Below, piece by piece: positions 53,200 through 63,134 of a stretch of DNA of 64,000 bases. Each line of letters begins with the position of its first letter. Positions within the stretch are counted from its first letter, which is position 1. The translations under genes were made by a program, and so were the position numbers. Source of the stretch: Thalassospira marina (GTDB lineage Bacteria > Pseudomonadota > Alphaproteobacteria > Rhodospirillales > Thalassospiraceae); the NCBI RefSeq assembly GCF_002844375.1, contig NZ_CP024199.1, positions 1,810,001 through 1,874,000 on the forward strand. The letters are read 5' to 3'. The notes below the pieces were generated by a model that saw nothing but the letters and a program-made list of their open reading frames with translations, had not been told where the DNA came from and made no database searches.

Positions 53200-53941
53200 C
53201 CTTCGCGCCGAGCTTGATTGCTGGGCGCAGGCAGATAGACATGCGACGATGTGGTGGCGGGACGACGATGCCGTTTCCGTAACCTCGCAGCTTGAGGAAA
53301 TCCTGTCCTGCGAGCGCAGTTATCATGTGCCTTTGGCACTTGCCGTTATTCCCGGCCTGCTTGAAAACGACCTGCCTGAACGCCTTGTTGAAACGGTTGA
53401 TACCCGTATTTTACAGCATGGCTGGCGCCATGAAAGCCACAGCCCGGCAGACCGGAAAAAGCAGGAACTTGATGATGTGCGCCCGGTCGAATCCGTGCTT
53501 GCCGAATTAAAGACTGGCTTTGATATTTTAACCACCCGTTTTGCCAGCCGTTTTTTGCCGGTTATGGTGCCGCCATGGAACCGTATTGCGCCAGCCGTGA
53601 TGCAGGGGTTGCCTGAAATTGGTATTCGCGCCTTTTCAACATTTGGCGCGCGCAAGGCAAGCCACCCGGCAAGCGGCCTTCTGCAGGTCAATACCCATAT
53701 CGATGTTATTGATTGGCGCGGCACACGCGGTTTTGCGGGTGAGGATTTTTGCCTGAACGCCATGATTGTCCATTTGCAGGGGCGGCGCACAGGCGCATAC
53801 GATGAAGGCGAAACCACCGGGCTTTTGACGCATCATCTGGTGCATGACGCCGCAACGACCGCCTTTTTGCACGACCTGTTTTCGTTTGAGCATCCCGCCC
53901 TGCAATGGCAGGCAATTCCCAGGGTGTTTCCATGGCAATAA
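53183..53941 (+). CDS. Polysaccharide deacetylase-like protein, cytosolic
   Basis: 252 residues. CE4/NodB-like motifs: WWRDDDAV (24-31) for the DDD motif, LQHGWRHESH (about 77-86) for the metal histidines, and VMVPPWNRI (about 126-134) in place of the RPPYG loop. There is no signal peptide or anchor, so it would act on a cytosolic or lipid-linked sugar rather than on mature polymer. Overlapping starts link it to the genes on both sides. Confidence 0.82.
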   Translation: MGTWDDLRAELDCWAQADRHATMWWRDDDAVSVTSQLEEILSCERSYHVPLALAVIPGLLENDLPERLVETVDTRILQHGWRHESHSPADRKKQELDDVRPVESVLAELKTGFDILTTRFASRFLPVMVPPWNRIAPAVMQGLPEIGIRAFSTFGARKASHPASGLLQVNTHIDVIDWRGTRGFAGEDFCLNAMIVHLQGRRTGAYDEGETTGLLTHHLVHDAATTAFLHDLFSFEHPALQWQAIPRVFPWQ

Positions 53942-54603
53942 AGGGTCCATCACACACACAAACCAACCCGGGCGGTTCGGCCGGGGCAGGCGATGACAAC
54001 GTGAACAAGACTGATACAGATTTAAATAATAGCCCGGTCGTGCCTGACGGGCAGGATAGCCGCAATACCGATATCACGGTGATGTCCTATCCGCGCCGTG
54101 TCGTCATGCCCGATCTGATCCGCTCGTTTTTGGGGATTGTGCTGTGCGCGGGTATTGCCGCGACGCCCGATATCATTGAATTGCTGCGCTGGATTGCGGC
54201 AGCGCTGATTTTGCTGTTTGTGGTGTATCTGTTACGCACGCTGTTTCGTTTGCGGTCGCGCATGCATGTGTCGGATTACGGGGTACGGCAAAGCGGCGTG
54301 TTTTCCAGTTCTGCATTCGGCTGGTCGGAACTTTCGGGTTTTCGCCTGCGTTATTTCAGCACCCGTCGCGATGGCAAAAAGGGCTGGTTTGAAATGACCC
54401 TGCATGCCGCCGGGACAAAATTGGTGGCGGAATCATCCCTGCAGGGATTTGGCAGGCTTCTGGAACTGGCGCGCGATGCCGCATCGGACAACCAGATCAT
54501 GATTGATGATGTAACACGCACCAATCTGTTACGTCTGGACGAGGCGGATAACCTTGTACGTGCACAAGGCGGGCGAGGCGGGGCAATGGGCGAGGGGCAA
54601 TGA
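53932..54603 (+). CDS. Two-helix membrane protein with a PH-like C-terminal domain
   Basis: 223 residues from the ATG at 53932, overlapping the previous stop. Residues 1-55 are polar and likely disordered. Two transmembrane helices are at about 63-82 and 88-108. The soluble part (about 115-205) runs MHVSDYGVRQSGVFSSSAFGWSELSGFRLRYFSTRR, a pattern recalling bacterial PH domains of membrane-associated proteins. Function unknown. It couples the glycan genes to the ABC importer (ATGA overlap with the ATPase gene). Confidence 0.7.
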   Translation: MAIKGPSHTQTNPGGSAGAGDDNVNKTDTDLNNSPVVPDGQDSRNTDITVMSYPRRVVMPDLIRSFLGIVLCAGIAATPDIIELLRWIAAALILLFVVYLLRTLFRLRSRMHVSDYGVRQSGVFSSSAFGWSELSGFRLRYFSTRRDGKKGWFEMTLHAAGTKLVAESSLQGFGRLLELARDAASDNQIMIDDVTRTNLLRLDEADNLVRAQGGRGGAMGEGQ

Positions 54604-56708
54604 CCGATATTCTGCGTATCCGTGATCTTGAGGTCGAATTCGTAACACCGCATATGCGGACGAAGGCCGTTGACAAAGTCAGCTTTCGGATTGGTGCGCA
54701 GCAAACGGTGGCCCTGGTTGGGGAATCGGGTTCGGGTAAAACCACCATTTCCCAGGCGATTATGGGCATTTTGCCCAAGGCCGCGCAAATTACTGGCGGC
54801 AGCATCGTCTTTGCTGACCCCAAAAAGCCCGGCACCCGGGTTGATATTGCCATGCTATCGGCCAACAGCCCGGAAATGCGCGCCATTCGCGGTGGCAGTA
54901 TTTCCATGATTTTTCAGGAACCCATGAGTTCCCTTTCCCCCATTCACACAGTGGGCGACCAGATTTGCGAGGCCGTACGCCTGCATCAAAAGGTTGGTGC
55001 CAGCGAGGCGCGCGATCTGGCGCGTGAAATGCTGGAACTGGTGGGTTTCCCCAATGCCAAGGCAGCATTGCGGACTTACCCGTTCGAGCTGTCGGGGGGG
55101 CTGCGCCAGCGCGCCATGATCGCCATGGCCCTTGTTTGCCGGCCGGCCCTTCTGGTGGCAGATGAACCCACAACTGCCCTTGATGTGACCATTCAGGCGC
55201 AAACCCTGCGACTGATCAAGGATTTGCAGCAGAATTTGAAAATGTCGGTGCTGCTGATTACCCATGATCTGGGTGTGGTTGCCAATATGGCCGACCATAT
55301 GGTGGTGGTTTATAATGGCCGTGTGGTGGAACGCGGGCGGACGGATGATATTTTTATCAATCCCGGCCATGCCTATACCCGTTCGCTTTTGCAGGCGGTG
55401 CCGCATTTCGACATGGACCCGCAGGAACGTTTAAAACCCCTTCGCGAAATCAAACCGCGTACCGATGGCCTTTTAACGCTGGTCGACAAGTTCGATCGCA
55501 AAATGGCAAAGCTGGCGGAACATGCATCTTACGGCAATGGCCGGGGCGCATTGCCCGTTGCCCCCCATAACGAACTAGTAGCGAGCGCTTCGACACCTGA
55601 CGATACGGCAAACAGCGCAGATCAAACGGGGCAGGTCGAATGCGAAGGTGGTGCCGCGCCAGTGACGCCAATGGCACCTGCGACACCTGCTGAAAACCTG
55701 CCGGTCGCCCGTCGCCTTTCCGAAGGGGTAAAGGGCGAAGCGGTATTATCGGTTTCGCACCTAAATAAAAGCTTCCCGGTGCGCAAAAGCGGCTGGTTTG
55801 GCATTGATGAACGGCGCATTCAGGCGGTTAGTGATGTATCGCTGACGGTTGGTCGCGGCGAATGCGTGGGGCTGGTAGGCGAAAGCGGCTGTGGCAAAAC
55901 CACCCTTTCCAAGCTGATCATGCGTGCCATGGCGCCCGATAGCGGCAGTATCCTGTTTCGCGGTGAAAGCGGCCAGATGACCGAACTGGTGGGGCTGGAT
56001 GAAGACCGCCTGGCACCTTATCGCAAACGTATCCAGTTTGTTTTCCAGGACCCGTTTTCATCGCTGAACCCGCGTATGACCGTGCATGACCTGATCAGCG
56101 AACCAATGTTGATCCATGGTGTTGGCACAGCCAAATACCGGCGCAAAATGGTGCTGGAATTGATGGAAGTTGTCGGGCTTGATCCGCGCTTTTTAAACCG
56201 TTATCCGCACAGTTTTTCGGGTGGGCAGCGTCAGCGTATCGGCATTGCCAGGGCGCTTTGCCTGCGACCGGACCTTTTGATCCTTGACGAACCAACATCG
56301 GCACTTGATGTATCGGTTCAGGCGCAAATCCTTAATCTTTTGAAAGATTTGCAGCGCGACCTTAACCTGACATATCTGTTTATTTCGCATAATCTTGCTG
56401 TGATAGATTACATGGCAGACCGCATTGCCGTGATGTGCGCCGGGCGCATTGTTGAATCAGCACCGCGTGCCAGCCTGTTTAAAAATCCGGCGCATCCCTA
56501 TACCCAGGCGCTGCTAAATGCCGTGCCCTATGCCGATCTGGACCATCCGCTTGATTTTTCCAAAATCATTGACGGCAAATGTTCTGATCCCGCAGCCTGG
56601 CCAGCCCCCTTTACGGTTGATCGCAATTCAAACCCGTCGATGGTGCAACTGGCCGAAGACCATTTTGTGCGCATGACCCGCCCCGATTATCAGGAGATCG
56701 CTGTTTGA
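54600..56708 (+). CDS. Peptide-type ABC importer ATPase, two fused ATPase domains
   Basis: 702 residues. Domain 1: Walker A GESGSGKTT (41-49), signature LSGGLRQR, Walker B LLVADEPTTALD. Domain 2: Walker A GESGCGKTT (about 427-435), signature FSGGQRQR, Walker B LLILDEPTSALD. Between them is a Thr/Ala/Pro-rich linker (about 315-385). This is the fused DppD-DppF layout, as in YejF, but longer because of the linker. With the binding protein and two permeases that follow it makes a complete importer for an unknown oligomer. The start overlaps the previous stop. Confidence 0.93.
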   Translation: MTDILRIRDLEVEFVTPHMRTKAVDKVSFRIGAQQTVALVGESGSGKTTISQAIMGILPKAAQITGGSIVFADPKKPGTRVDIAMLSANSPEMRAIRGGSISMIFQEPMSSLSPIHTVGDQICEAVRLHQKVGASEARDLAREMLELVGFPNAKAALRTYPFELSGGLRQRAMIAMALVCRPALLVADEPTTALDVTIQAQTLRLIKDLQQNLKMSVLLITHDLGVVANMADHMVVVYNGRVVERGRTDDIFINPGHAYTRSLLQAVPHFDMDPQERLKPLREIKPRTDGLLTLVDKFDRKMAKLAEHASYGNGRGALPVAPHNELVASASTPDDTANSADQTGQVECEGGAAPVTPMAPATPAENLPVARRLSEGVKGEAVLSVSHLNKSFPVRKSGWFGIDERRIQAVSDVSLTVGRGECVGLVGESGCGKTTLSKLIMRAMAPDSGSILFRGESGQMTELVGLDEDRLAPYRKRIQFVFQDPFSSLNPRMTVHDLISEPMLIHGVGTAKYRRKMVLELMEVVGLDPRFLNRYPHSFSGGQRQRIGIARALCLRPDLLILDEPTSALDVSVQAQILNLLKDLQRDLNLTYLFISHNLAVIDYMADRIAVMCAGRIVESAPRASLFKNPAHPYTQALLNAVPYADLDHPLDFSKIIDGKCSDPAAWPAPFTVDRNSNPSMVQLAEDHFVRMTRPDYQEIAV

Positions 56709-58651
56709 TGTTGTCCCTTGCGAATTTTCACTCAGCTTCGCGCAAGCAGATAAGCGGTAAAGCGTCGTTTGTTTCCGGGGGCACGGCATTTTTGTTTGGC
56801 TGCACGCTTCTGGCCGGAAGTGCTTGGGCCGAAGTGCCCTATTTTGCCGATCAGGTGAAATCGGGCGCGTTACCGCCAATGGAACAGCGCCTGCCGGAAC
56901 ATCCCCTGAAAATGGATTTCGCCGCCGAGGGCAAAGAAGTGGGCAAATATGGTGGCGATATGGTCACCATCATGGGCCGGTCAAAGGATATCCGCATGGC
57001 GGTGGTGTATGGCTACACCCATTTGGTGGGCTATGACCAGAACCTGGATTTGAAACCCGATATCCTTGAAAGCCTGGATGTTAACGAAGATGGCAGTGTG
57101 TTTACCCTGCATCTGCGCAAAGGACATAAATGGTCGGACGGGGCACCGTTTACGGCCGAGGACTTCCGGTTTTACTGGGAAGATGTTGTTAATAACGATG
57201 ACCTGTTCCCGGTCGGGCCGCCGCGCTTTTTGCTGGTAGACGGCGAACCGCCAAAGTTTGAAGTGCTTGACGAGTATACTGTCCGTTATAGCTGGTCGCA
57301 GCCAAACCCGTTTTTCCTGCCCGAACTGGCATCAACACGGCCGCCGTTTATCTATCGCCCGGCGCATTACCTCAAACAGTTCCATGAAAAATACCAGGAC
57401 CCGCAAAAGCTTGAGGCGATGGTCCAGGAACGGGGCCTGCGCAATTGGGCGGTGCTGGAAACCGATATGGACCGACCCTATAAGCTGGAAAATATCAACC
57501 TGCCAACATTGCAGCCCTGGATCATTCGCACGCAGGAACCATCCGACCGGTTCATTTTTGAACGCAACCCGTATTTCCACCGGGTTGATCCCGATGGCAA
57601 CCAGTTGCCCTATATTGACCGTATGATCTTCAATATCTCCAACGCGAAACTGGTGCCTGCCAAGGTTGGCGCGGGCGAGGTGGATATTCAAAGCCGTATC
57701 CTGACGTTAAAGGACTATACGTTCCTGAAACAGTCGGAAAAGGACAAGGCTTATCATGTGCGGTTGTGGGATGTGGGGTATGGCAACTATGCGACGCTGT
57801 ATCCGAACCTGACGGTTTCAGACCCGGTCTGGCGCAAGCTGTTGCGTGATTTACGCTTCCGTAAGGCATTGTCGCTGGCGATTAACCGCACAGAACTTAA
57901 CCGGGTGCTGTTTTTTGGCCTGGCAACGGCACGCAACAACACCGTTCTGCCCAAAAGCCCGCTATTCAAAAAAGAATATGCCAGTGAAAATATCGGTTTT
58001 GATCTGAAAGCGGCCAATGCCCTGCTTGATGAAATGGGCCTCGACAAACGCAATGATGATGGCATCCGCCTGATGCCCGATGGCAGGCCGCTTGAAATTA
58101 TTGTCGAAACGGCCGGGGAAAACCCCGAACAGGACGATATTTTGGAGCTGATTGGCGATAGCTGGAAAAAGGCGGGCATCAAGCTTTATGTGAAGGCGCT
58201 GCAACGTGAAGTAATGCGCACGCGCGCCTATAGCGGCGATACTGTGATGTCGATTTTCACCGGTATTGATAATGGCCTTGCCGTACCATCAACCGTGCCA
58301 TCCGAATTTGTGCCGGTAAACCAGGACAGCCTGCAATGGCCGAAATGGGGCCAGTATTACGATACTGGCGGCGAAGCCGGTGAAAAGCCCGATATGCCCG
58401 CCGCCGAAGAACTGATGAAGCTTTATGAAAAATGGCGCACCGGCGGGCCAGGCCAGCAGAAAGAAGCCTGGGAACATATCCTTGATATCAATGCCGAAAA
58501 TCTGTTTTCTATTGGGCTGGTTGGCAATGTGCCGCAGCCCGTTGTGGTGGCAGACGGTTTGAAAAACGTGCCGGAAAAAGGCATTCACAGTTGGGAACCC
58601 GGTGGGTTCTTTGGCATCTATCATCCCGACACCTTTTGGTGGGATCGCTAA
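56708..58651 (+). CDS. Family 5 extracellular solute-binding protein
   Basis: 647 residues from the ATG at 56708, which shares one base with the previous stop (TGATG). Signal peptide to about residue 41 (SAWA). The SBP family 5 body shows VVYGYTHLVGYDQNLDLKPDILESLDV, FTLHLRKGHKWSDGAPFTAEDFRFYWEDV and LRDLRFRKALSLAINRTEL. It is longer than DppA/OppA (about 510-540) and belongs to a large-form group common in alphaproteobacteria. The ligand is unknown; peptide or oligosaccharide are both possible. Confidence 0.9.
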   Translation: MLSLANFHSASRKQISGKASFVSGGTAFLFGCTLLAGSAWAEVPYFADQVKSGALPPMEQRLPEHPLKMDFAAEGKEVGKYGGDMVTIMGRSKDIRMAVVYGYTHLVGYDQNLDLKPDILESLDVNEDGSVFTLHLRKGHKWSDGAPFTAEDFRFYWEDVVNNDDLFPVGPPRFLLVDGEPPKFEVLDEYTVRYSWSQPNPFFLPELASTRPPFIYRPAHYLKQFHEKYQDPQKLEAMVQERGLRNWAVLETDMDRPYKLENINLPTLQPWIIRTQEPSDRFIFERNPYFHRVDPDGNQLPYIDRMIFNISNAKLVPAKVGAGEVDIQSRILTLKDYTFLKQSEKDKAYHVRLWDVGYGNYATLYPNLTVSDPVWRKLLRDLRFRKALSLAINRTELNRVLFFGLATARNNTVLPKSPLFKKEYASENIGFDLKAANALLDEMGLDKRNDDGIRLMPDGRPLEIIVETAGENPEQDDILELIGDSWKKAGIKLYVKALQREVMRTRAYSGDTVMSIFTGIDNGLAVPSTVPSEFVPVNQDSLQWPKWGQYYDTGGEAGEKPDMPAAEELMKLYEKWRTGGPGQQKEAWEHILDINAENLFSIGLVGNVPQPVVVADGLKNVPEKGIHSWEPGGFFGIYHPDTFWWDR

Positions 58652-58726
58652 TAGAGTATAGACGAGTTTGGTGTGCCGAAGGGGAAGGGCACGCCAAATC
58701 CGGGCACATGCAGGGGGAAGGCGCCA

Positions 58727-59725
58727 ATGCTGACATATATGGCCAGAAGGCTGTTGGTGATGATACCGACACTGTTTTTGATCAGTGTCCTGGTATTCAT
58801 CGTCATTCAGTTGCCGCCCGGTGATTTTTTAACCACCTACCTGAACGAACTGAAAGCCCAGGGCGAAGCCGTGGACCCGGCGAAAATTGCCTTTCTGCGG
58901 GCGCAATATGGCCTGGATGAACCGCTTTACATGCAATATTTCCACTGGGCGTGGGGGCTGTTGCATGGAAATCTGGGCTTCAGTTTTGAATATAACCTTC
59001 CCGTGACCGAGGTGGTGGGCGATCGCCTTTGGCTTTCCATGGTGCTTAATTTCAGCACCATCCTGTTTATCTATCTGGTCAGCTTCCCCATCGGGATCTA
59101 TTCGGCAACCCGGCAATATAGCTGGGGTGATTACGGTATCACCCTTTTGGGCTTTCTGGGCCTTGCCATGCCCAACTTTCTGTTTGCGCTGGTGTTGCTG
59201 TATTACGCCAATGTGGTGTTTGGCACCTCGATTGGCGGGTTGATGGACCCGGAATTTATCAATGCCGGCTGGTCACTGCCCAAGGTAATGTCAATCATTG
59301 AACATTTATGGGCACCGGTCCTGGTAATTGGCACATCGGGCACAGCGGCCATGATCCGGCGTTTGCGCGCCAACCTGCTTGATGAACTTGGCAAGCAATA
59401 TGTGGTTACGGCGCGCGCCAAGGGGCTGTCACCGATGAAAGTGCTGTTCAAATACCCGCTGCGCATGTCGTTGAACCCGTTTATTTCCGATATCGGCAAT
59501 ATCCTGCCGCAGGTGGTTTCGGGGTCGGTTCTGGTATCGGTGGTGATGTCGCTGCCCACAACGGGGCCCATGTTGCTGTCGGCCTTGCAAAGCCAGGATA
59601 TGTATCTGGCCGGATCGTTTTTGATGTTTCTGGCATTGCTGACTGTGGTTGGCATGTTTGTTTCGGATTTGCTGCTGGCATGGCTTGATCCGCGTATTCG
59701 CTTGCAGGGGAGCGTTTCCCAATGA
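58727..59725 (+). CDS. ABC importer permease, DppB type
   Basis: 332 residues from the ATG at 58727 (GGGGGAAGG upstream). N-terminal MLTYMARRLLVMIPTLFLISVLVFIVIQLPPGDFL is typical. Six transmembrane helices. The EAA loop region is YVVTARAKGLSPMKVLFKYPLRMSLNPFIS. Forms the membrane channel with the permease encoded next, whose start overlaps this stop (ATGA). Confidence 0.93.
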   Translation: MLTYMARRLLVMIPTLFLISVLVFIVIQLPPGDFLTTYLNELKAQGEAVDPAKIAFLRAQYGLDEPLYMQYFHWAWGLLHGNLGFSFEYNLPVTEVVGDRLWLSMVLNFSTILFIYLVSFPIGIYSATRQYSWGDYGITLLGFLGLAMPNFLFALVLLYYANVVFGTSIGGLMDPEFINAGWSLPKVMSIIEHLWAPVLVIGTSGTAAMIRRLRANLLDELGKQYVVTARAKGLSPMKVLFKYPLRMSLNPFISDIGNILPQVVSGSVLVSVVMSLPTTGPMLLSALQSQDMYLAGSFLMFLALLTVVGMFVSDLLLAWLDPRIRLQGSVSQ

Positions 59726-60894
59726 GCCGTCATACAACAGATCGCGCCGACGAACATTTTGTCGATACCCAGCCCTTTGACCCCTGGGACAAAGAAGACC
59801 TTTCGCCCGAACAGGAACGCTATTTTCTTGCATCGCAATGGAAGCTGATCTGGTGGCGCCTCAAGCAGCACCGGCTGGCCTTTGTGTCGCTGATCATTCT
59901 GGCGGCGATGTATTCGGCCATTTTTATTGTCGAATTTCTTGCACCCTATGCGCAGGAAACCCGCGACAGCCAGAATATCCATCATCCGCCGCAGGGCATT
60001 CACCTGTTTGACGATGGCAAATTCGTGGGTCCATTTACCTATGGCACCGACTTTTCCATTGATATGGAAACCCTGAAGCCGATCTATACGCCCAACCCGG
60101 AAAAGGTCGATAAACTGCGGTTCTTCTGTTCGGGTGACCCCTATGAATTTTGGGGGATGGTTGATGCCAGTTTGCATCTGGTTTGCCCGTCCAAGGATGG
60201 CACGCTGTTTTTGCTGGGCACGGACCGTTTGGGCCGCGACATGTTGTCGCGCATCATCTATGGCGCGCGCATCTCGCTGACCATTGGTCTGGTCGGCATC
60301 GCTGTCAGCTTTGTGCTGGGGGTCCTTATTGGCGGTGCCGCGGGTTATTTTGGCGGCTGGGTTGATAGTTGCGTACAACGCGTCATCGAGGTGATCCGGT
60401 CTCTGCCGGAAATTCCGCTATGGATGGCGCTTTCGGCGGCTTTACCGGTTACCTGGAGCCCGGTTCTGATCTATTTCGGGATTACCATTATTCTGGGCCT
60501 GATTGATTGGACGGGACTTGCCCGTGCAGTGCGGTCAAAATTCCTGGCGCTGCGCGAAGAAGATTATGCCTTGGCCGCACGCCTGACCGGGGCCAGCCCC
60601 AAACGGATCATTACCCGCCACTTGCTGCCGAACTTTGCCAGCCATTTGATCGCATCGGTTACATTGTCGATCCCGAATATGATTTTGGGTGAAACCGCGC
60701 TCAGTTTCCTCGGGCTTGGTTTGCGCCCGCCGGTGGTCAGTTGGGGCGTTTTGTTAAACGAGGCACAAAACATCAATGCCGTGGCGGTTTATCCCTGGCT
60801 GATGTTGCCGGTTGTTCCTGTGATTATTGTGGTGCTGGCGTTCAATTTTTTGGGCGATGGCCTGCGCGATGCGGCCGACCCCTATAAAAACTGA
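59722..60894 (+). CDS. ABC importer permease, DppC type
   Basis: 390 residues. A cytosolic N-terminus (1-50) precedes the first helix (about 52-74), then a large periplasmic loop (about 75-165), longer than in DppC. The core has LGTDRLGRDMLSRIIYGARISLTIGLVG and the EAA loop EEDYALAARLTGASPKRIITRHLLPNFASHLIAS. Last gene of the long operon. Confidence 0.93.
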   Translation: MSRHTTDRADEHFVDTQPFDPWDKEDLSPEQERYFLASQWKLIWWRLKQHRLAFVSLIILAAMYSAIFIVEFLAPYAQETRDSQNIHHPPQGIHLFDDGKFVGPFTYGTDFSIDMETLKPIYTPNPEKVDKLRFFCSGDPYEFWGMVDASLHLVCPSKDGTLFLLGTDRLGRDMLSRIIYGARISLTIGLVGIAVSFVLGVLIGGAAGYFGGWVDSCVQRVIEVIRSLPEIPLWMALSAALPVTWSPVLIYFGITIILGLIDWTGLARAVRSKFLALREEDYALAARLTGASPKRIITRHLLPNFASHLIASVTLSIPNMILGETALSFLGLGLRPPVVSWGVLLNEAQNINAVAVYPWLMLPVVPVIIVVLAFNFLGDGLRDAADPYKN

Positions 60895-60946
60895 TCCATA
60901 CTGGCAATGGGAGCTTGTGAGGGGCGTTTGGGTTAGGGTGATATCC

Positions 60947-61804
60947 CTATTTCTTGCGCAGCCACAGGCTGGTTTCGATGCTGCCATCAAGAAGGGGCAG
61001 GTCATTGGCGATGGATGCTGTGACCGTGTCTTTCATGAAATTGTTGGCATAGGCCGACGACCACATAATTTCAAAACCACCACCGGCCAGAAGGGCGGCA
61101 ACACCCTGCTGTTCGTTATAGCCACGCCACTGCCATGCTGAAGGATAATCGTTGGGCAGGCAGATATCGTGGACATGAATGATCACCCCGGAAGGCAATA
61201 TTGGCAGCACGGTTGAAAACAGCATGTCAACATCGGTGCCCGGCATCAGGATATGGCTGCTGTCGATAGACAGAATATCGCCTGGCAGCAGGTCGGCAAA
61301 GACGGATGCCGACACCTTCTGCACGATCTTTTGATGGATGGTAATGGGCAGCAGGGCAATATCGGCGCGCGGGGCCGGGTCAATGGCGGAAATATCGGTA
61401 TCCAAGCCTTCATCAAGCACGGCACGATAGAAAAACCGCGTGCTATGCCCTGATCCAACCTCGACAATGCGGCGCGGGCGCAATTCGCGTGTAATGACAT
61501 AGGCCATCATGCCGTCCATACCGGGGAACCAGCCCTGTTCCCAGCGAGGATCGGGCGGGGTGGCGCGGTTAAAACCGACCAGCGCATCGCGGTACAGCTC
61601 GGCCTTTAACAGCCAGGATTTGAAATCGGCCCGGTGACGGGAAAATTGCTGTTCCAGCGCGGTATAATGCGGGCGGCCCACAGCGCGGCTGGTTTGCGCG
61701 GCATAACGATAGGGGATGAAATAACCGGCTGGTTCCTTCCCGAACAGGGTCTTTAGGCCCAGTTTCCAGCGGCGCATTTTTTTGGCAAAGGGAAGGTTGG
61801 TCAT
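60947..61804 (-). CDS. Class I SAM-dependent methyltransferase
   Basis: 285 residues from the ATG at 61804 (AAGGA five bases before); a second ATG directly precedes it and a TTG lies at 61834. Motif I is RIVEVGSGHSTRFFYRAV (about 110-127), with SAIDPAPRADI as the strand-2 region and GDILSIDSSHI as the motif III region. The VEVGSGHSTRFF and DSSHI pattern is seen in methyltransferases of the family-24 class near glycan genes. Convergent with the ABC operon; substrate unknown. Confidence 0.82.
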   Translation of the reverse strand: MTNLPFAKKMRRWKLGLKTLFGKEPAGYFIPYRYAAQTSRAVGRPHYTALEQQFSRHRADFKSWLLKAELYRDALVGFNRATPPDPRWEQGWFPGMDGMMAYVITRELRPRRIVEVGSGHSTRFFYRAVLDEGLDTDISAIDPAPRADIALLPITIHQKIVQKVSASVFADLLPGDILSIDSSHILMPGTDVDMLFSTVLPILPSGVIIHVHDICLPNDYPSAWQWRGYNEQQGVAALLAGGGFEIMWSSAYANNFMKDTVTASIANDLPLLDGSIETSLWLRKK

Positions 61805-61955
61805 CATCGTCCTTGTATCGGCCGGGCCAGGCAATATTTTTGAATTATTGCCCGTTATCTATCCGGTTTTCGCCGTTTAGGTAAAGGGCCAATAAAGGGG
61901 TATGGGCGCAGTTTTCAGGGATATATGGCAAATGCAAATCTATATGCGATTTTCG

Positions 61956-63134
61956 CTATATGGGAATGGCGTTTCCTTCCTGCCAGCGGCGACGCAGCCA
62001 CAGGGCAAACAAAAACGAAATCGCCGAAAAGATCACCATCATGAAATAGGTTTGGGACCCGAAATTTTCAAAAATCGGGCCGGATGCCCAGATCGACCCA
62101 CCCAAAAACAAGCCCATCGACAGTGTCGCCATCAGGCTTTGCGCCGATGTTGCAATCTGGGTGGGGACGGCACGGGCAATAAAGCCAATGGCCGCAAGGT
62201 GGGTGATGCCAAATGTCAGGGCGTGTAACGGCTGAACCAGCAGGATCAGCCAGAAATTATCGGTCATGCCCAATACTGTCCAGCGCACCATACCGCCCAG
62301 CGCGCCAATGGCAAATAAAAGCCCGGGATGGTAGGATCGCATATATTTGCCTGCCAGGGCAAACAGGACGATTTCGGCAATAACGCCCATCGCCCAGAAA
62401 AGCCCGATCACATCATGTGAAAAGCCGACATTTTCCCAATGGACAGAGGCAAAGCCGTAATAGGTGCCGTGGCTGGCCTGGGCAAAGCATATACAGCCGA
62501 GATAAACCAGAAATGTCGGGCATTTCATCAGGAAAATGATCGATGAACCACTGCGAAGGGGCCGGTCGGTTTGCGGGTTGGGCATACGGGTGATGATGGC
62601 AAAATTGACAATGCCCGCCGCACAGATCATCCAGATAATGGCATCATTGCCGGTGGCATCAAGCACCCAGCCCGCACCATAGGACGCCGCAATAAAGGCC
62701 AGCGACCCCCACAGGCGAATACGCCCATAATCCAGATCGCGCTGTTTGCATTCATGCACCGTAATCGTGGTGCCCAGGGGCAGCAGCGGGGCAAAGCTGA
62801 AGCCGATAATGGCCGACAGGCCAAGCAGGAACCAGAACTGATCGGCAAAGGAAAAGGCAATTATGGTCAGGATATAAATCCCGGCCAAAATCACCATCGG
62901 TGTTTTGCGGTTGCCAGACCTGTCTGCCTGTTGCGCAATCAGCGGATCGGCAAAGATGCGGATCCAGTTCGGCAGGGACAGCAAAATGCCAATTTCACCG
63001 CCCGAAAGCCCGTGCCCCTTAAGCCATACGGGCCAATATGGCAAAAACACCCCCTGGATCAAAAACAGGCCGACAAAAAACAGCGCCAGAATAATGGCGG
63101 TCTGGCGACGGGTGGCATCGGCGGGGCGTGTCAT
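61956..63134 (-). CDS. MFS transporter, HcaT/phenylpropionate permease-like
   Basis: 392 residues, about 12 transmembrane helices. N-terminal LFLIQGVFLPYWPVWLKGHGLSGGEIGILLSLPNWIRIFADPLIAQQADRSGNRK is characteristic of the MFS_1_like/HcaT family, and so is YGRIRLWGSLAFI (about 136-148). The substrate is not predictable. The start overlaps the stop of the MnmC-like gene (ATGA), so they share a transcript. Confidence 0.88.
   Translation of the reverse strand: MTRPADATRRQTAIILALFFVGLFLIQGVFLPYWPVWLKGHGLSGGEIGILLSLPNWIRIFADPLIAQQADRSGNRKTPMVILAGIYILTIIAFSFADQFWFLLGLSAIIGFSFAPLLPLGTTITVHECKQRDLDYGRIRLWGSLAFIAASYGAGWVLDATGNDAIIWMICAAGIVNFAIITRMPNPQTDRPLRSGSSIIFLMKCPTFLVYLGCICFAQASHGTYYGFASVHWENVGFSHDVIGLFWAMGVIAEIVLFALAGKYMRSYHPGLLFAIGALGGMVRWTVLGMTDNFWLILLVQPLHALTFGITHLAAIGFIARAVPTQIATSAQSLMATLSMGLFLGGSIWASGPIFENFGSQTYFMMVIFSAISFLFALWLRRRWQEGNAIPI

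Noticed and set aside
59203..60378. Minus-strand frame (391 codons) opposite the ABC permease genes
   Set aside because: Spans the junction of two supported genes on the other strand; no protein features.
60934..60949. TAGGG/CCCTA hairpin as terminator of the ABC operon
   Set aside because: Only five base pairs and an interrupted T run; too weak to call.
61830..61852. Inverted repeat GGCAATA/TATTGCC upstream of the methyltransferase as an operator
   Set aside because: Single seven-base repeat with no adjacent regulator gene; not enough to support a site.
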